A stretch of DNA of 64,000 nucleotides from Pseudonocardia alaniniphila (GTDB taxonomy: Bacteria > Actinomycetota > Actinomycetes > Mycobacteriales > Pseudonocardiaceae): assembly GCF_022524485.1 (NCBI RefSeq), contig NZ_JAKXMK010000001.1:172329-236328 (forward strand), written 5' to 3'. The notes beneath the pieces were generated by a model, which saw nothing but the letters and a program-made list of their open reading frames with translations, was not told the origin of the DNA and made no database searches. Shown here piece by piece: positions 42,927-52,193 of this stretch (position 1 is its first letter; every line of letters begins with the position of its first letter). Both the position numbers and the translations under genes were made by a program.

Positions 42927-44318
42927 TCAGGCGGCCTGCGCCGAGACGAGGTGCTGGGCGAGCTGGGAGGCCTGATCCCGGATCTCCGGGACGGCGAGCG
43001 ACTCCCACAATGCGCCCTTCCTGGGCGGGCCGACGGCGTACATCCCGGCGACGACGGCGCCGGTGTCGTCGAGGAGCCGGCCGTCGGGTGTGCAGGCCAG
43101 ACCCAAGCCGAGTGGGTCGGGGGCGACGGTGCCGCGGTCGACCAGCCTGCGCAGGAGCGGGTCGACGGTCCGTGCGACGTCGTTCAGCGGACCGGTGCAG
43201 TTGACGACGGCATCGGCATCGAGCGCGCCACCGTCCAGTCCCACCCGGCAGCGGGAGCCGAGATCCTCCACCGACTGGAGGCCGCCGCCGTGCACGGAGA
43301 GCCGGCCTGCGTCGCGGTAGGAGCGGATCCGGGCCGCAGGCGCAGGGGCCATCCGGTGGCGGCGCACGTCCCAGTCGCGGGAGTGGGCGGCGAGGAATCG
43401 GCGACGCTCCTCGAGGTCGAGGCGACCCCACATCCACGCGGTGCAGCTCCGCAGGCCGTCGATCACCGCGCGCCAGTTCACGCCCCGGCGTGCGGCGACC
43501 TCGATCTGGTTGCAGACCAGTTCGGTGAGCCCGTCCGCCGTCAGCGGCCCCAGCGGGGGGATGGGGGAGACCCAGTCGGTGAGGGCCTGCGCGAGGTGCG
43601 TGCGCGGCAGTTCGCCGTGGCGGCTGACCATCACCACTCGGCGCCGAGGAGTGTCGTCCAGGAGCGTGATCGCGGCATCGACCGCGGTCAGCCCGCTGCC
43701 GACGAGCACGACCGTGGCGTCGTCGGGCAACGCGGTGAGCGCGTCGAGGTCCCAGGGGTTGCGCACATGCCACGCGGCGTCCGGGAGCGGTCCGGCCGCG
43801 GTGGCCAGCTGCCGGGGTGCGGGGTTGCCGTAGGCGAGCACCACCGAGGAGGCGTGCGTGGTGGTGTCCCCGGCGGTGAGCGTGAAGCCGCCCCCGTCGA
43901 CTACGACATCCTCCACACGCTCCGTGACCACTCTCAGCCGACCGTCACCGAACTGCGCGACCAGGCTCCGCAGGTAGTGCCCGAACACCATCCGCGGCAC
44001 GAAATCGGTCGGCTCCACCGCGTAGCCGGCCTGCCGGGCCCACGCGACGAAATGCCCCGGCTCCTCGGGGAACGCACTCATCACCTGAGCCCGGACGTTG
44101 AGCAGGTGCCGCGGGTCCGTGGTGCTGTACGCCGCCCCGAGATGGCGCCGGCTCGCCTCGGACTCGAACACCACCACCCGCAGATCCGGGTCTGCTCGCA
44201 ACAGGTGCACCGCGGTCAACGTCCCGCTCGCACCTCCACCGATGACTGCGATGTCTGTCCGGAAATCACTCCGAACGCCGGATTCCGCGCCTCCGACGAT
44301 CCCCACTGCTCGACTCAT
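42927..44318 (-). CDS. FAD/NAD(P)-binding oxidoreductase (NAD_binding_9 type)
   Basis: This 463-residue flavoprotein has an N-terminal dinucleotide fold IAVIGGGASGTLTAVHLL, an internal second Rossmann motif VVLVGSGLTAVDAAITLL and the terminal GMYAVGPPRKGALWES. Proteins of this family are poorly characterised; some partner with amino-acid modifying enzymes. ATG 44318 has a GAGGGGG site. It lies 368 bases downstream of an SbnA-type gene on the same strand, and the two may work together. Confidence 0.87.
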   Translation of the reverse strand: MSRAVGIVGGAESGVRSDFRTDIAVIGGGASGTLTAVHLLRADPDLRVVVFESEASRRHLGAAYSTTDPRHLLNVRAQVMSAFPEEPGHFVAWARQAGYAVEPTDFVPRMVFGHYLRSLVAQFGDGRLRVVTERVEDVVVDGGGFTLTAGDTTTHASSVVLAYGNPAPRQLATAAGPLPDAAWHVRNPWDLDALTALPDDATVVLVGSGLTAVDAAITLLDDTPRRRVVMVSRHGELPRTHLAQALTDWVSPIPPLGPLTADGLTELVCNQIEVAARRGVNWRAVIDGLRSCTAWMWGRLDLEERRRFLAAHSRDWDVRRHRMAPAPAARIRSYRDAGRLSVHGGGLQSVEDLGSRCRVGLDGGALDADAVVNCTGPLNDVARTVDPLLRRLVDRGTVAPDPLGLGLACTPDGRLLDDTGAVVAGMYAVGPPRKGALWESLAVPEIRDQASQLAQHLVSAQAA

Positions 44319-44686
44319 GTCGCCCCCTCAGGATCCCGCAACGGCTAATGACCGTACATTACGTCGGGCGCTCCCAATATGTGAACGAGAGGCTGGTCAC
44401 GGGCTTGTGTTAGCTCCCGGAACAGGGGATTTGACCGTCTGTGGCTCGACCGGACAGACGCCGTCGTGAGCCGGATCGCCGGAGCCCGGCCCGCGGGAAC
44501 CGCAGGTGGCCGGGTGCCTCCCCAGTGTGCGTCCGGCCGGAGAACTCGGGCGACGCCCCGAGCGTCGTGGCCTGGGTCTCTTCTGCCGCCTCGGGAACGG
44601 CCGGGCCCCGTAAACGCAGAAACTGCGCAGTCGGGAAGAATCCCTCACTGCGCAGAAACGGCCCGAACTTGCCGAGAACGTGCTGG
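44319..44686. other. Intergenic region between SbnA-like and flavoprotein genes
   Basis: This 368-base stretch contains ACTGCGCAGT, a perfect 10-bp palindrome near 44625, and a second CTGCGCAGAAAC copy near 44650, both beside the 3' end of the SbnA-like gene. These may be regulatory sites or part of a terminator. No gene is supported. Confidence 0.45.
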
Positions 44687-45670
44687 TCAGGCTGCTGGCG
44701 GAACGCCGGCCAACTCCTCGGAGAGCACGTCCTCGCCGTAGAGGTCGTGCACCCAGTTGGTCTGGTAGACGGTGTCGAGGTAGCGCTCGCCCAGGTCGGG
44801 GGCGAGGGTCACCGAGGTCAGGTCGGGCGAGCCGTGCTGCTCCAGCCAGCGCACCGCGCCGCTGACGGCCGTGCCGGTGGAGCCGCCGAACAGAAACCCG
44901 CGGCGGGCCAGCTTGTGGCACGTCCGGATCGTGTCGGCCTCCTCGACGTGCACGACCTCGTCCACGTACGAGTCGTCGAGCAGCGGGGGACGAACGCTCG
45001 TGCCCAGGCCGGGGATCATGCGGCGCGCGGCGGGGGTACCGAAGGTCACCGAGCCGACGCTGTCCACGGCCACGATCCGGACCGACGGGTGGTGCTCCTT
45101 GAAGAAGCGCGAGCAGCCCATGAGGGTGCCGGTGGTGCCGGCCCCGATGAACAGCACGTCGAGGTTCGGGAACTGGCGAGCGATCGCCGGCCCCGTCCTA
45201 CGGTAATGCGACCGCGCGTTGCCGGGGTTGGTGTACTGGTTGAGCCACACATAACGATCGTCGGACGCGCACATGGCGCGGACGTAATCGATTCGCGCGC
45301 CCAGCAAACCGCCGGAGGGCGACGGCTCGGTGACGATGTGCACCCGGCTGCCCAGCGCCTCCATCAGGCGCCTGGTTGCCAAGTTGCAGCGCGAGTCGGT
45401 GACACACAGGAATCCGTAGCCCTTGCTCGCCGCGATCATGCTGAGCGCTACGCCCAGGTTCCCCGACGACGACTCGATCAGCACGGAACCCGGCCTGAGC
45501 AGGCCTTTCCGCTCGGCGGCCTCGACCATCTCGGTCGCGGCCTTGAGTTTGATCGAGCCGGCGAAGTTGAAGCCCTCGCACTTCAGGAACAACGACTGCC
45601 CGAACATCGAACGGAGGTCGATGTAGAGCTCGTCCTCGTTGAATTCGTGAGGTGCAGAAATGATCGGCAT
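44687..45670 (-). CDS. SbnA-type PLP enzyme (2,3-diaminopropionate biosynthesis / cysteine synthase family)
   Basis: This 327-residue PLP enzyme resembles staphylococcal SbnA more than CysK. It has Lys41 in FNFAGSIKLKAA, the substrate loop SSSGNLGVALSMIA, GLLGARIDYV, VWLNQYTNPGNARSHY and GGSTGTAVSG. SbnA makes a glutamate-linked precursor of L-2,3-diaminopropionate from O-phosphoserine. No SbnB partner is adjacent; the neighbouring gene is a flavoprotein. ATG 45670 has GGAGG five bases upstream. The assignment to this subfamily is by motif comparison from memory. Confidence 0.82.
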   Translation of the reverse strand: MPIISAPHEFNEDELYIDLRSMFGQSLFLKCEGFNFAGSIKLKAATEMVEAAERKGLLRPGSVLIESSSGNLGVALSMIAASKGYGFLCVTDSRCNLATRRLMEALGSRVHIVTEPSPSGGLLGARIDYVRAMCASDDRYVWLNQYTNPGNARSHYRRTGPAIARQFPNLDVLFIGAGTTGTLMGCSRFFKEHHPSVRIVAVDSVGSVTFGTPAARRMIPGLGTSVRPPLLDDSYVDEVVHVEEADTIRTCHKLARRGFLFGGSTGTAVSGAVRWLEQHGSPDLTSVTLAPDLGERYLDTVYQTNWVHDLYGEDVLSEELAGVPPAA

Positions 45671-46321
45671 AACGTCCTCCGCGACGCAGAAGCACTGGCG
45701 GGGGCCGGTGCGGTGATGGTCTTTTCTCGGTTCGGGACCGTGGTCCCGGCTGGCTTTCTTGCTCGTTCGAAGACTGCCGTCCGCAATGCCCCCGAACCAT
45801 CGGGGCGCCCCCCGTCCTGGGAGGGAGCCCCCCCAAGTCCACGTGGGGTAGACCCCCGCCCCGGGCCCGGCCACGAGGCCGGGAAACTCCTGGTCTCCGG
45901 GCTCGGGGGAGCGTGATGTGGGGCGTGAGCTAGGGTTTCGCATGACTCGCTGCCCGCTTGCACCGAGGTTCGGCTCGGCGTCGGCGGTCGGCCGGTGGGG
46001 CCGCCCCGCTGCTGCTCGGGGCCGGTAGGCGAGCGGCAGTCGGCGCCCCGAGGATCCGGCGCCTGACACGTCCGTGCGCCCCAACAACCGGCCGGATTCT
46101 CGGGCTCCCTGGACACCTGGCCGGCTGCGGATGCCGTGTGGGGTCAGGACCAGCGCGCTCCCCGCCACCGCCTGCCGCCCCAGCCCCGACTCCGCGGGCA
46201 GGTCAGCCCGCAGCCGCAGCCGCGGTGGCGGCAGGGACTCCCGCAGCCCACAGCTTCGAGACCGGGTAGCCGAGGGTGGGCGCTTGGCGAGGAGGCCCGG
46301 GGCGCCGGGTCGTAGCCGGCG
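45671..46321. other. Intergenic region upstream of the SbnA-like gene
   Basis: This 651-base, very GC-rich region contains several short G/C hairpins, for example CCCGGCC..GGCCGGG near 45880. From about 46265 its sequence resembles the spacer DNA of the adjoining repeat array. I see no supported gene or known riboswitch. Confidence 0.45.
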
Positions 46322-48562
46322 TTGGTCATCGGTTCGGTGCCGACCAGCCGTCCCTGGCCCTGCTGTGGGTCCCCGTTTGGTGATCAAGCCGTGGCGTCGG
46401 AGGGTGGTTGCTTGGCGAGGGGGTCGGGCTGCCGGGTCGCCCCGGCCGTGATCATCGGTGTGGGCCCTTCGGCTGTGTCCGGCCCTGCTGCCGGTCCCCG
46501 TTTGGTGATCAAGCCGTGGCGTCGGAGGGTGGTTGCTTGGCGAGGGGGTCGGGCTACCGGGTCGCCCCGGCCGTGATCATCGGTGTGGGCCCTTCGGCTG
46601 TGTCCGGCCCTGCTGCCGGGACCCGTTTCGTGGTCAAGCCGCGGCGCCTGACGGGTGGCGCCCCGGCTCGGGGTCGAGCGCGGTCTTGATCACGAGATCG
46701 GGCCCAGCCGCTGCCCTCGACACGGCTGTTCGTCCCGTTCGGCGATCAAGATTGGGCAGCCGACGGGGTGGCTACCGGCGCGGGGCGGGCCGCCGGGGTT
46801 GTCCGGGTCTTGATCATCGGTTGGGGCCCGTCAGCGGTGCCTGGCCCTGCAACTGACCCCCGTTTGATGATCAAGGTTCGGCATCGGGGCAGCCACCGGG
46901 TGTGCCGCCGATCGGCGCCGGCCACCGGCTCGATGATCCGGGCTGAGCCGCGGGGCGCCCGGCGCGTTGGCTGGGCGGCCGGGGCTGTCCGGGCCTTGAT
47001 CATCGATTGGGGCCCGTGAGCGGTGCCTGGCCCTGCTGCTGACCCCCGTTTGGTGATCAAGGTGCGGTACTGGGGCAGCCGCCGGGTGTGTGGCCGATCG
47101 GTGCCGGCCACCGCCTTGATGATCCGGGTTGAGCCGCGGGGGTCGCCCGGCGCGTTGGCTGGGCGGCCGGGTTGTCCGGGTCTTGATCATCGGTTGGGGC
47201 CCGTCGGCCGTGCCTGGCCCTGCTACTGACCCCCGTTTGGTGATCAAGGTGCGGTACTGGGGCAGCCGCCGGATGTGTGGCCGATCGGCGCCGGCCACCG
47301 GCTCGATGATCCGGGCCGGGCCGTTGAGCCGCGCCCGGCACACCTCCTCGAACCCCGTGTGGTAATCAAGCCGCGGCGTCCGAGTGGTGGCCGCCCGGTG
47401 CGGTGGTCGGTCGGGGGGCCGGCGCGGTCTTGATCATCGGGCCACGCTGCACCTGGCACGGCTGTTCGTCCCGTTCGGCGATCAAGACCGGACAGCCGAG
47501 GGGTGGCTACCGGCGCGCGGCGGGCCGCCGGGGTTGGCCGGGCCTTGATCATCGGTTGGGGCCCGTCAGCGGTGCCTGGCCCTGCTACCGACCCCCGTTT
47601 GGTGATCAAGGTTCGGCATCGGGGCAGCCACCGGCTGTGCCGCCGATCGGTGCCGGCCCTCCTGGCTTGATGATCCGGGCTGAGCCCGTTGAGCCGCGCC
47701 TGGCGCACCTCCTCGTCCCTGTGTGGTGATCAAGGCGCGGTATTCGGGCGGGCCGTCGTCCGGCGTGAGGGCCGATCGGCACCAGTGCGGCCTTGATCAT
47801 CGATTGAGGCCGCCAGCAGCACTGGACACGGTTGCTCGTCCATGTTCGGTGATCAAGCTGCATCAGCCGAGGGGCCGCCCGGTGCGGGGCTGGGCTGTCT
47901 GGGGCTTGATCACCGGTTTGGGCCCGTCGGCCGTGCCCGACCCTGCTACCGACCCCCGTTTGGTGATCAAGGTTCGGCATCGGGGCAGCCGCCGGGTGTG
48001 CGGCGGATCGGTGCCGGCCACCGGCTCGATGATCCGGGCCGGGCCGGGCCGTTGAGCCGCGCCCGGCCCACCTGCTCGTCCCTGTCGGGTGATCAAGCTG
48101 CATCAGCCGAGGGGCCGCCCGGTGCGGGGCTGGGCTGTCTGGGGCTTGATCATCGGTTGGGGCCGGTCGGTCGTGCCGGACCCTGTTGTCGGGCCCCGTT
48201 TGGTGATCAAGGTGTGGCATTCGACCGGGCAGCCGCCTGCGCGGGGGGTCGATCGGTGCCGGCGCAGCCTTGATCATCGGTTTGGGCCTGTCGGCCGTGC
48301 CTGGCCCTGCTGCGGACCCCCGTTTGGTGATCAAGGTGTGGCATTCGAGGGGGCAGCCGCCTGCGCGGAGGCCGATCGGTGGCGGCGCGGCCTTGATCAT
48401 CGGTTCGGGCCTGCCGGCTGTTGCCGACCCTGCTGCCGGCCCCCATTCGGTGATCAAGCTGCGGCAGCCGCCACAGTCACCCTGTGAGGGGGCCGAAGGA
48501 TCATCGGTTCGGGCCTGTCAGCCGTGCCCGGCCCTGCTGCCGGCACCCGTTTGTCGATCAAG
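46322..48562. repeat. Array of about 18 semi-palindromic GATC-rich elements
   Basis: Elements of about 57-72 bases begin with TTGATCATCGG (variants GTGATCATC, TCGATGATC) and end with GTTTGGTGATCAAG, so the two ends are inverted copies of TTGATCA. All lie in the same orientation. Starts that I read are 46322, 46448, 46573, 46686, 46810, 46996, 47183, 47303, 47430, 47545, 47667, 47793, 47906, 48026, 48146, 48270, 48393 and 48497, mostly 113-127 bases apart. The internal part is partly conserved (CCTGGCCCTGCT). Intervening 45-60-base segments are also related and often hold CCGATCGG. Open frames across it shift frame from unit to unit and look non-coding. Confidence 0.9.
46376..46625. repeat. 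Two near-perfect 125-bp tandem copies at the left end of the array
   Basis: 46376-46500 and 46501-46625 differ at only about three positions by eye. A second higher-order duplication with a 240-base period occurs at 47851 and 48091 (GATCAAGCTGCATCAGCCGA starts both). The array therefore seems to grow by recent unequal exchange or slippage. Confidence 0.85.
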
Positions 48563-48581
48563 GTCGGGCGTCGAGGGTCGG

Positions 48582-49244
48582 CTACGTCGTGGCCATCTGG
48601 GCCGTACCCAGCACGTGTGGGGTGGAGGGTTGGGTGAACCGGATGTCCGGGAACCGGAGCCTGCGCAGCTCGGTGACCTCGAACCCGGCCGTGGCGATCG
48701 TGCCGACCGGGTCGGTGGCGGTGTGGCAACCGCCCGCGATCCGTGGCCAGAAGGTGGCGTCGACGATCTTCTGCACGGCCCGCAAACCGGGCGTGGGGGC
48801 GATGGTGTGCTCGAGGAACCGCAAGCTCCCGTTCGGGCGCAGAACCCGGCGGACCTCGGCCATTGCGGCGGCACGGTCGGGCAGCGAGCACATCACCAGG
48901 CACAGCACTACGGCGTCCACGCTGTCGTCCGCCAGCGGTACCTGCTCGGCACGCCCGGGCGTGACGGTCACCGGCACCGGCGCCGTGGCGGCGGCGCCCT
49001 CGGCGTGGGTGCGCAGGTAGGGCTCCGGTTCGACCGCGACCACCTCGCTGACGGTGCGCGGGTAGTGAGCGAAGTTCAGGCCGTTCCCGGCGCCCAGCTC
49101 CACCACGCGCCCGGACAGGCCCGCGAGCAGCTCGGTACGCAGGCCGGACATGCCCTCGGCCTCCATCCGCCGGCTCATTCGCGCGTAGATCCAGCTGAAC
49201 ATGGGGTGGCGCAGGTCGGACGGCGAGGAGTTCGCAGCGGTCAT
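48582..49244 (-). CDS. Class I SAM-dependent methyltransferase
   Basis: This 220-residue methyltransferase has motif I VVELGAGNGLNFAHYP, the acidic post-I VAVEPEPYL and DDSVDAVVLCLVMCSLPD followed by RVLRPNGSLRFLEH. This is the UbiE/phosphatidylethanolamine N-methyltransferase-like pattern often acting on lipids, quinones or small molecules. ATG 49244 follows AAAGGA. It lies 218 bases after an MFS gene and immediately beside the repeat array. The substrate is unknown. Confidence 0.9.
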   Translation of the reverse strand: MTAANSSPSDLRHPMFSWIYARMSRRMEAEGMSGLRTELLAGLSGRVVELGAGNGLNFAHYPRTVSEVVAVEPEPYLRTHAEGAAATAPVPVTVTPGRAEQVPLADDSVDAVVLCLVMCSLPDRAAAMAEVRRVLRPNGSLRFLEHTIAPTPGLRAVQKIVDATFWPRIAGGCHTATDPVGTIATAGFEVTELRRLRFPDIRFTQPSTPHVLGTAQMATT

Positions 49245-49462
49245 GGCGTGGCTGTCCTTTCGCGCAGCAGGTCCCGCCGCCGCTGCACGGCGGTGGTCGG
49301 GGCAGCAGCGACGATGACGAACCGGACCAGGAAGAACGATCTCCCTTTCGGCACGGCGATGGCAAGACGTCGTCGGCAACGTTCTCCGACGATTACTTCG
49401 CGCCTCCCGCCTTCCGCCCCGCAGGCGCCGCTGCTCCTACGCCACGACTGCCGGTCCCGGCA

Positions 49463-50731
49463 TCATGCGCCCGCAGCCACCGACGTCCGTGCAGGCAGCA
49501 CCGTGCTGAATCGCGACGGTTGCAGCAGCAGCGCCAGCACGGTCGCGACGGCGGATCCGAGCACGATCTGGATGAGGGCAGCGGCACCCCAGGACCAGGA
49601 CTGCGCGAGCGAGCTGAAGAGAAGGCCGGCGAACGCGGCTGGAATGTAGATGCCGGTGACGAAGATCCCCGCGGTGAGACCCGCGCGGCGGCCCTCGACC
49701 GACTTCACCAGGGACCCCGCGAGCAGGACGAACGCGCCTGCGCTGAAGGCGATCCCGAACATCAAGGCGAATACGACCTGCCACGCCATGTTGGCGGGAC
49801 CGAGGAACACGGCTGCGCCGGCAACGCCTGTGAGCGCGAAGGATGCGGGCAGCACGATCCGTGGGGAGAGTCGGTCACCGAGGTGCCCGCCGTAGAAGGA
49901 GAGCAGCGCGCCGGCACCGGAAATCCCGGCCACCAACCCGGCTTGCGCGGCCGTGTAATGCAGGGCGGTCTGCATGTACGTCCCGTACATGCCCAGGAAG
50001 CCGAAGTCGACCAGGCCACCGATCACGGTCATGACGACCAGCAGGACGGTGTTGCGGTTGAGCAGCGTGTCGGCGCCTCCGACGACCCGGTGGCTGTTCC
50101 GGGCGTGCGCCCGTCGTTCCGTCAGCCACGGCCGCGCGAACACGGCGATGGCCACGGCCACGATTCCGCCGAGCACCGCGAAGACGATCTCCGGCAGGCG
50201 CCATTGGCCGGTGCGCGTCAGGAGTGCTCCGCCGAGTGTCGGGCCGATCAGCGCGCCGAGGGCGAAACAGATGTTGATCGTGCCGATCGCCATCCCGCGG
50301 CGCGCCGGGAACGCCGTGGCCGCGATCGCGATGAGAGCGGTGAACTGCATCGACTCGCCGACGCCCGAGAGCACCCGCCACAGGGTCATGTCCCAGATCC
50401 CGAACGAGAGCGTGGTCAGCCCGGTGGCGGCGGAGAAGATCACTGTTCCGGCGAAGACCGTCCACTTACGGCTCACGCGGTCGATGAAGTATCCGGACGG
50501 CAGGCCCAGCACCCCGATGCCCAGCGCGAAGATGGTGGACTGCAGCCCGGCCTCCGTCGTGCTGAATCCGTAGTCGTTGCGCACCGCCACCAGGAGCACC
50601 GGGAAGACCTGCCGGTCCATGGCGTTCACCAGGTACGCGAGCAGGAGGAGAACGAATATCGCGCCGGCCGCGTAGCTGCGCTCCGTGCCGGCCCGGCCGC
50701 TCGTCGTGTCGGATTCGATGGTGTTGCTCAC
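49463..50731 (-). CDS. MFS transporter (spinster/ACS-like), catabolic cluster
   Basis: This 12-helix major facilitator of about 422 residues starts NAMDRQVFPVLLVAVRNDYGF and has GYFIDRVSRKWTVFAG as the loop motif. GTG 50731 has AAGGAGG eight bases upstream. It is the fourth gene of a probable cyclase-FAH-RidA-MFS operon, so it likely imports the growth substrate. A paralogue with the same DRQVFPVLL start lies at 54.9-56.2 kb. Confidence 0.9.
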   Translation of the reverse strand: MSNTIESDTTSGRAGTERSYAAGAIFVLLLLAYLVNAMDRQVFPVLLVAVRNDYGFSTTEAGLQSTIFALGIGVLGLPSGYFIDRVSRKWTVFAGTVIFSAATGLTTLSFGIWDMTLWRVLSGVGESMQFTALIAIAATAFPARRGMAIGTINICFALGALIGPTLGGALLTRTGQWRLPEIVFAVLGGIVAVAIAVFARPWLTERRAHARNSHRVVGGADTLLNRNTVLLVVMTVIGGLVDFGFLGMYGTYMQTALHYTAAQAGLVAGISGAGALLSFYGGHLGDRLSPRIVLPASFALTGVAGAAVFLGPANMAWQVVFALMFGIAFSAGAFVLLAGSLVKSVEGRRAGLTAGIFVTGIYIPAAFAGLLFSSLAQSWSWGAAALIQIVLGSAVATVLALLLQPSRFSTVLPARTSVAAGA

Positions 50732-50825
50732 CTCGAACACCTCCTTCGATTCCCTGCGCGATCGGCGAGGCATGCCGACGACGAGGTCGGCGCGGGGAAA
50801 TGTGGGCGCGTGCTGGTTGCGGTGG

Positions 50826-51266
50826 CTAGAAGACGTCGCGTGTCTCGAGTGGCCCGTCGCCGACCACGGCCGTTGCGTCGATCTCGATGAGCAGGCCCGT
50901 GCCCACCAGCGCGTTCACTCCGACATGTGTCCGAGCCGGCCGATGGTCGCCGAAGAACTCTGTGTAGGCCCGGTTGACCTCGTCCTGCTGGTCCATTCGC
51001 GTGTTGTAGATGACGACCTTCACGATGTCGGTGACAGCAGCGTCTGCTGCATCGAGGGCGATACGGAGGTTGTGCAACGCGCGAACGGTCTGGTCGTAGA
51101 GCCCGGCCGGTACGCGGAGCTCGTCCTCGTCGTGCGGATGCTTGTGGACGAGGGGAAAGGCCGTCGCTCCGGAAATCTGCACGGTGCGCGGATTCGCGCC
51201 GGTGCTCACGGCGATGCTGAACGGCATCTCGTTCGGGTCGGCACCGCCGGTGATGATGGTCGTCAT
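50826..51266 (-). CDS. RidA (YjgF/UK114) family protein
   Basis: This 146-residue protein resembles enamine/imine deaminases: an N-terminal segment VQISGATAFPLV, the central ALHNLRIALDAADAAVTDIVKVVIY and RPARTHVGVNALVGTGLLIEIDATAVV with the conserved Arg that binds the substrate carboxylate. The catabolic relatives include 2-aminomuconate deaminase. ATG 51266 follows GGAGAG. It lies between FAH and MFS genes in one operon. Confidence 0.92.
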   Translation of the reverse strand: MTTIITGGADPNEMPFSIAVSTGANPRTVQISGATAFPLVHKHPHDEDELRVPAGLYDQTVRALHNLRIALDAADAAVTDIVKVVIYNTRMDQQDEVNRAYTEFFGDHRPARTHVGVNALVGTGLLIEIDATAVVGDGPLETRDVF

Positions 51267-51314
51267 CGCACTCTCCACGGATCGAGGTGGACGGGGGAGC
51301 TGCCGCCCGGGGCG

Positions 51315-52193
51315 TCAGGGAACCGGGACCACGGTGTTGGTGAGCGTTCCGATGCCCTCGACCTCGACCTCCACGACGTCACCCGCAGTCAGGTAGCGAG
51401 GGGCGTCCATGCCCCATGCGACGCCGGACGGCGTACCGGTCGCGATGATGTCTCCGGGCTGCAGCGTGAGCCCCTGGCTGATGTTGCTGACCAGCGTGGC
51501 GATCCCGAAGAGCAGGTTGCGCGTGTTGTCGTGCTGCCGTATCTCGCCGTTGACCCGGGTGGTGAGGTCGAGCGCCTCCGGCTCCTTGATCTCGTCGGTG
51601 GTGACGATCCACGGCCCGCACGGCGCGTAGCTGTCGGCCGACTTGCCTCGGAACCACTGCAGATGAGCTTGCTGAACATCGCGTGCGGTGACGTCGTTGA
51701 CGATCGTGTAGCCGAAGATGTGGTCGAAGACGGCGTCCGCCGGGATCGACTTGCCGCCGCGGCCGATGACGATCGCGAGCTCGCCCTCGTAGTCGAGTGC
51801 CTTGGTGAACTCGGGATCCTGGATGATGTTGCCGCCGTCGCCGACGAGAGCGCTGGCAGGCTTGGTGAACCACACCGGCCGCTCCGGCACGGAGAAGTCG
51901 GTGCGTCCTTCGGCTCGCGCCCCCTCGGCGACGTGCTCACGGTAGTTCTTGCCGACACACAGCACGTTCTTCGGCGGGTGGGGTATCGGGGCGTGCAACG
52001 TCGCCGAAGCGCGCGGCACCGATTCGCCTCGCTCGAGCGCGACGAGCTCGTCGGAGGTGAGCGGCGTGGCGATGACACTGAGCGCGTCCACTGCCGATTC
52101 GCGGCCCGGCAGCGTCCGGACGGGAGCCAGACCGCTCTCGAACACCACGGCGGCCGAGGTGGTGCCCGACCACTCGATGGTCGCGATTCTCAC
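51315..52193 (-). CDS. Fumarylacetoacetate hydrolase family protein
   Basis: This 292-residue FAH-fold enzyme has the metal-binding segment DYEGELAIVIGRG, PPKNVLCVGKNYREH at the start of the catalytic domain and GDIIATGTPSGVAWGM near the end. Members hydrolyse, hydrate or decarboxylate oxo-acids such as ring-cleavage products. The start GTG 52193 overlaps the cyclase stop by four bases. Confidence 0.93.
   Translation of the reverse strand: MRIATIEWSGTTSAAVVFESGLAPVRTLPGRESAVDALSVIATPLTSDELVALERGESVPRASATLHAPIPHPPKNVLCVGKNYREHVAEGARAEGRTDFSVPERPVWFTKPASALVGDGGNIIQDPEFTKALDYEGELAIVIGRGGKSIPADAVFDHIFGYTIVNDVTARDVQQAHLQWFRGKSADSYAPCGPWIVTTDEIKEPEALDLTTRVNGEIRQHDNTRNLLFGIATLVSNISQGLTLQPGDIIATGTPSGVAWGMDAPRYLTAGDVVEVEVEGIGTLTNTVVPVP

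Noticed and set aside
46746..48457. Long reading frames on the minus strand encoding repeated peptides
   Set aside because: The frames change from unit to unit because the period is not a multiple of three, and they have no ribosome sites; they are by-products of stop-poor GC-rich repeats.
46322..48562. CRISPR array
   Set aside because: Repeat units are 57-72 bases and degenerate, the intervening segments resemble each other rather than being unique, and no cas genes are near.
46322..48562. Integron attC array
   Set aside because: There are no gene cassettes between elements, no integrase, and the ends are TTGATCA rather than the RYYYAAC/GTTRRRY boxes.
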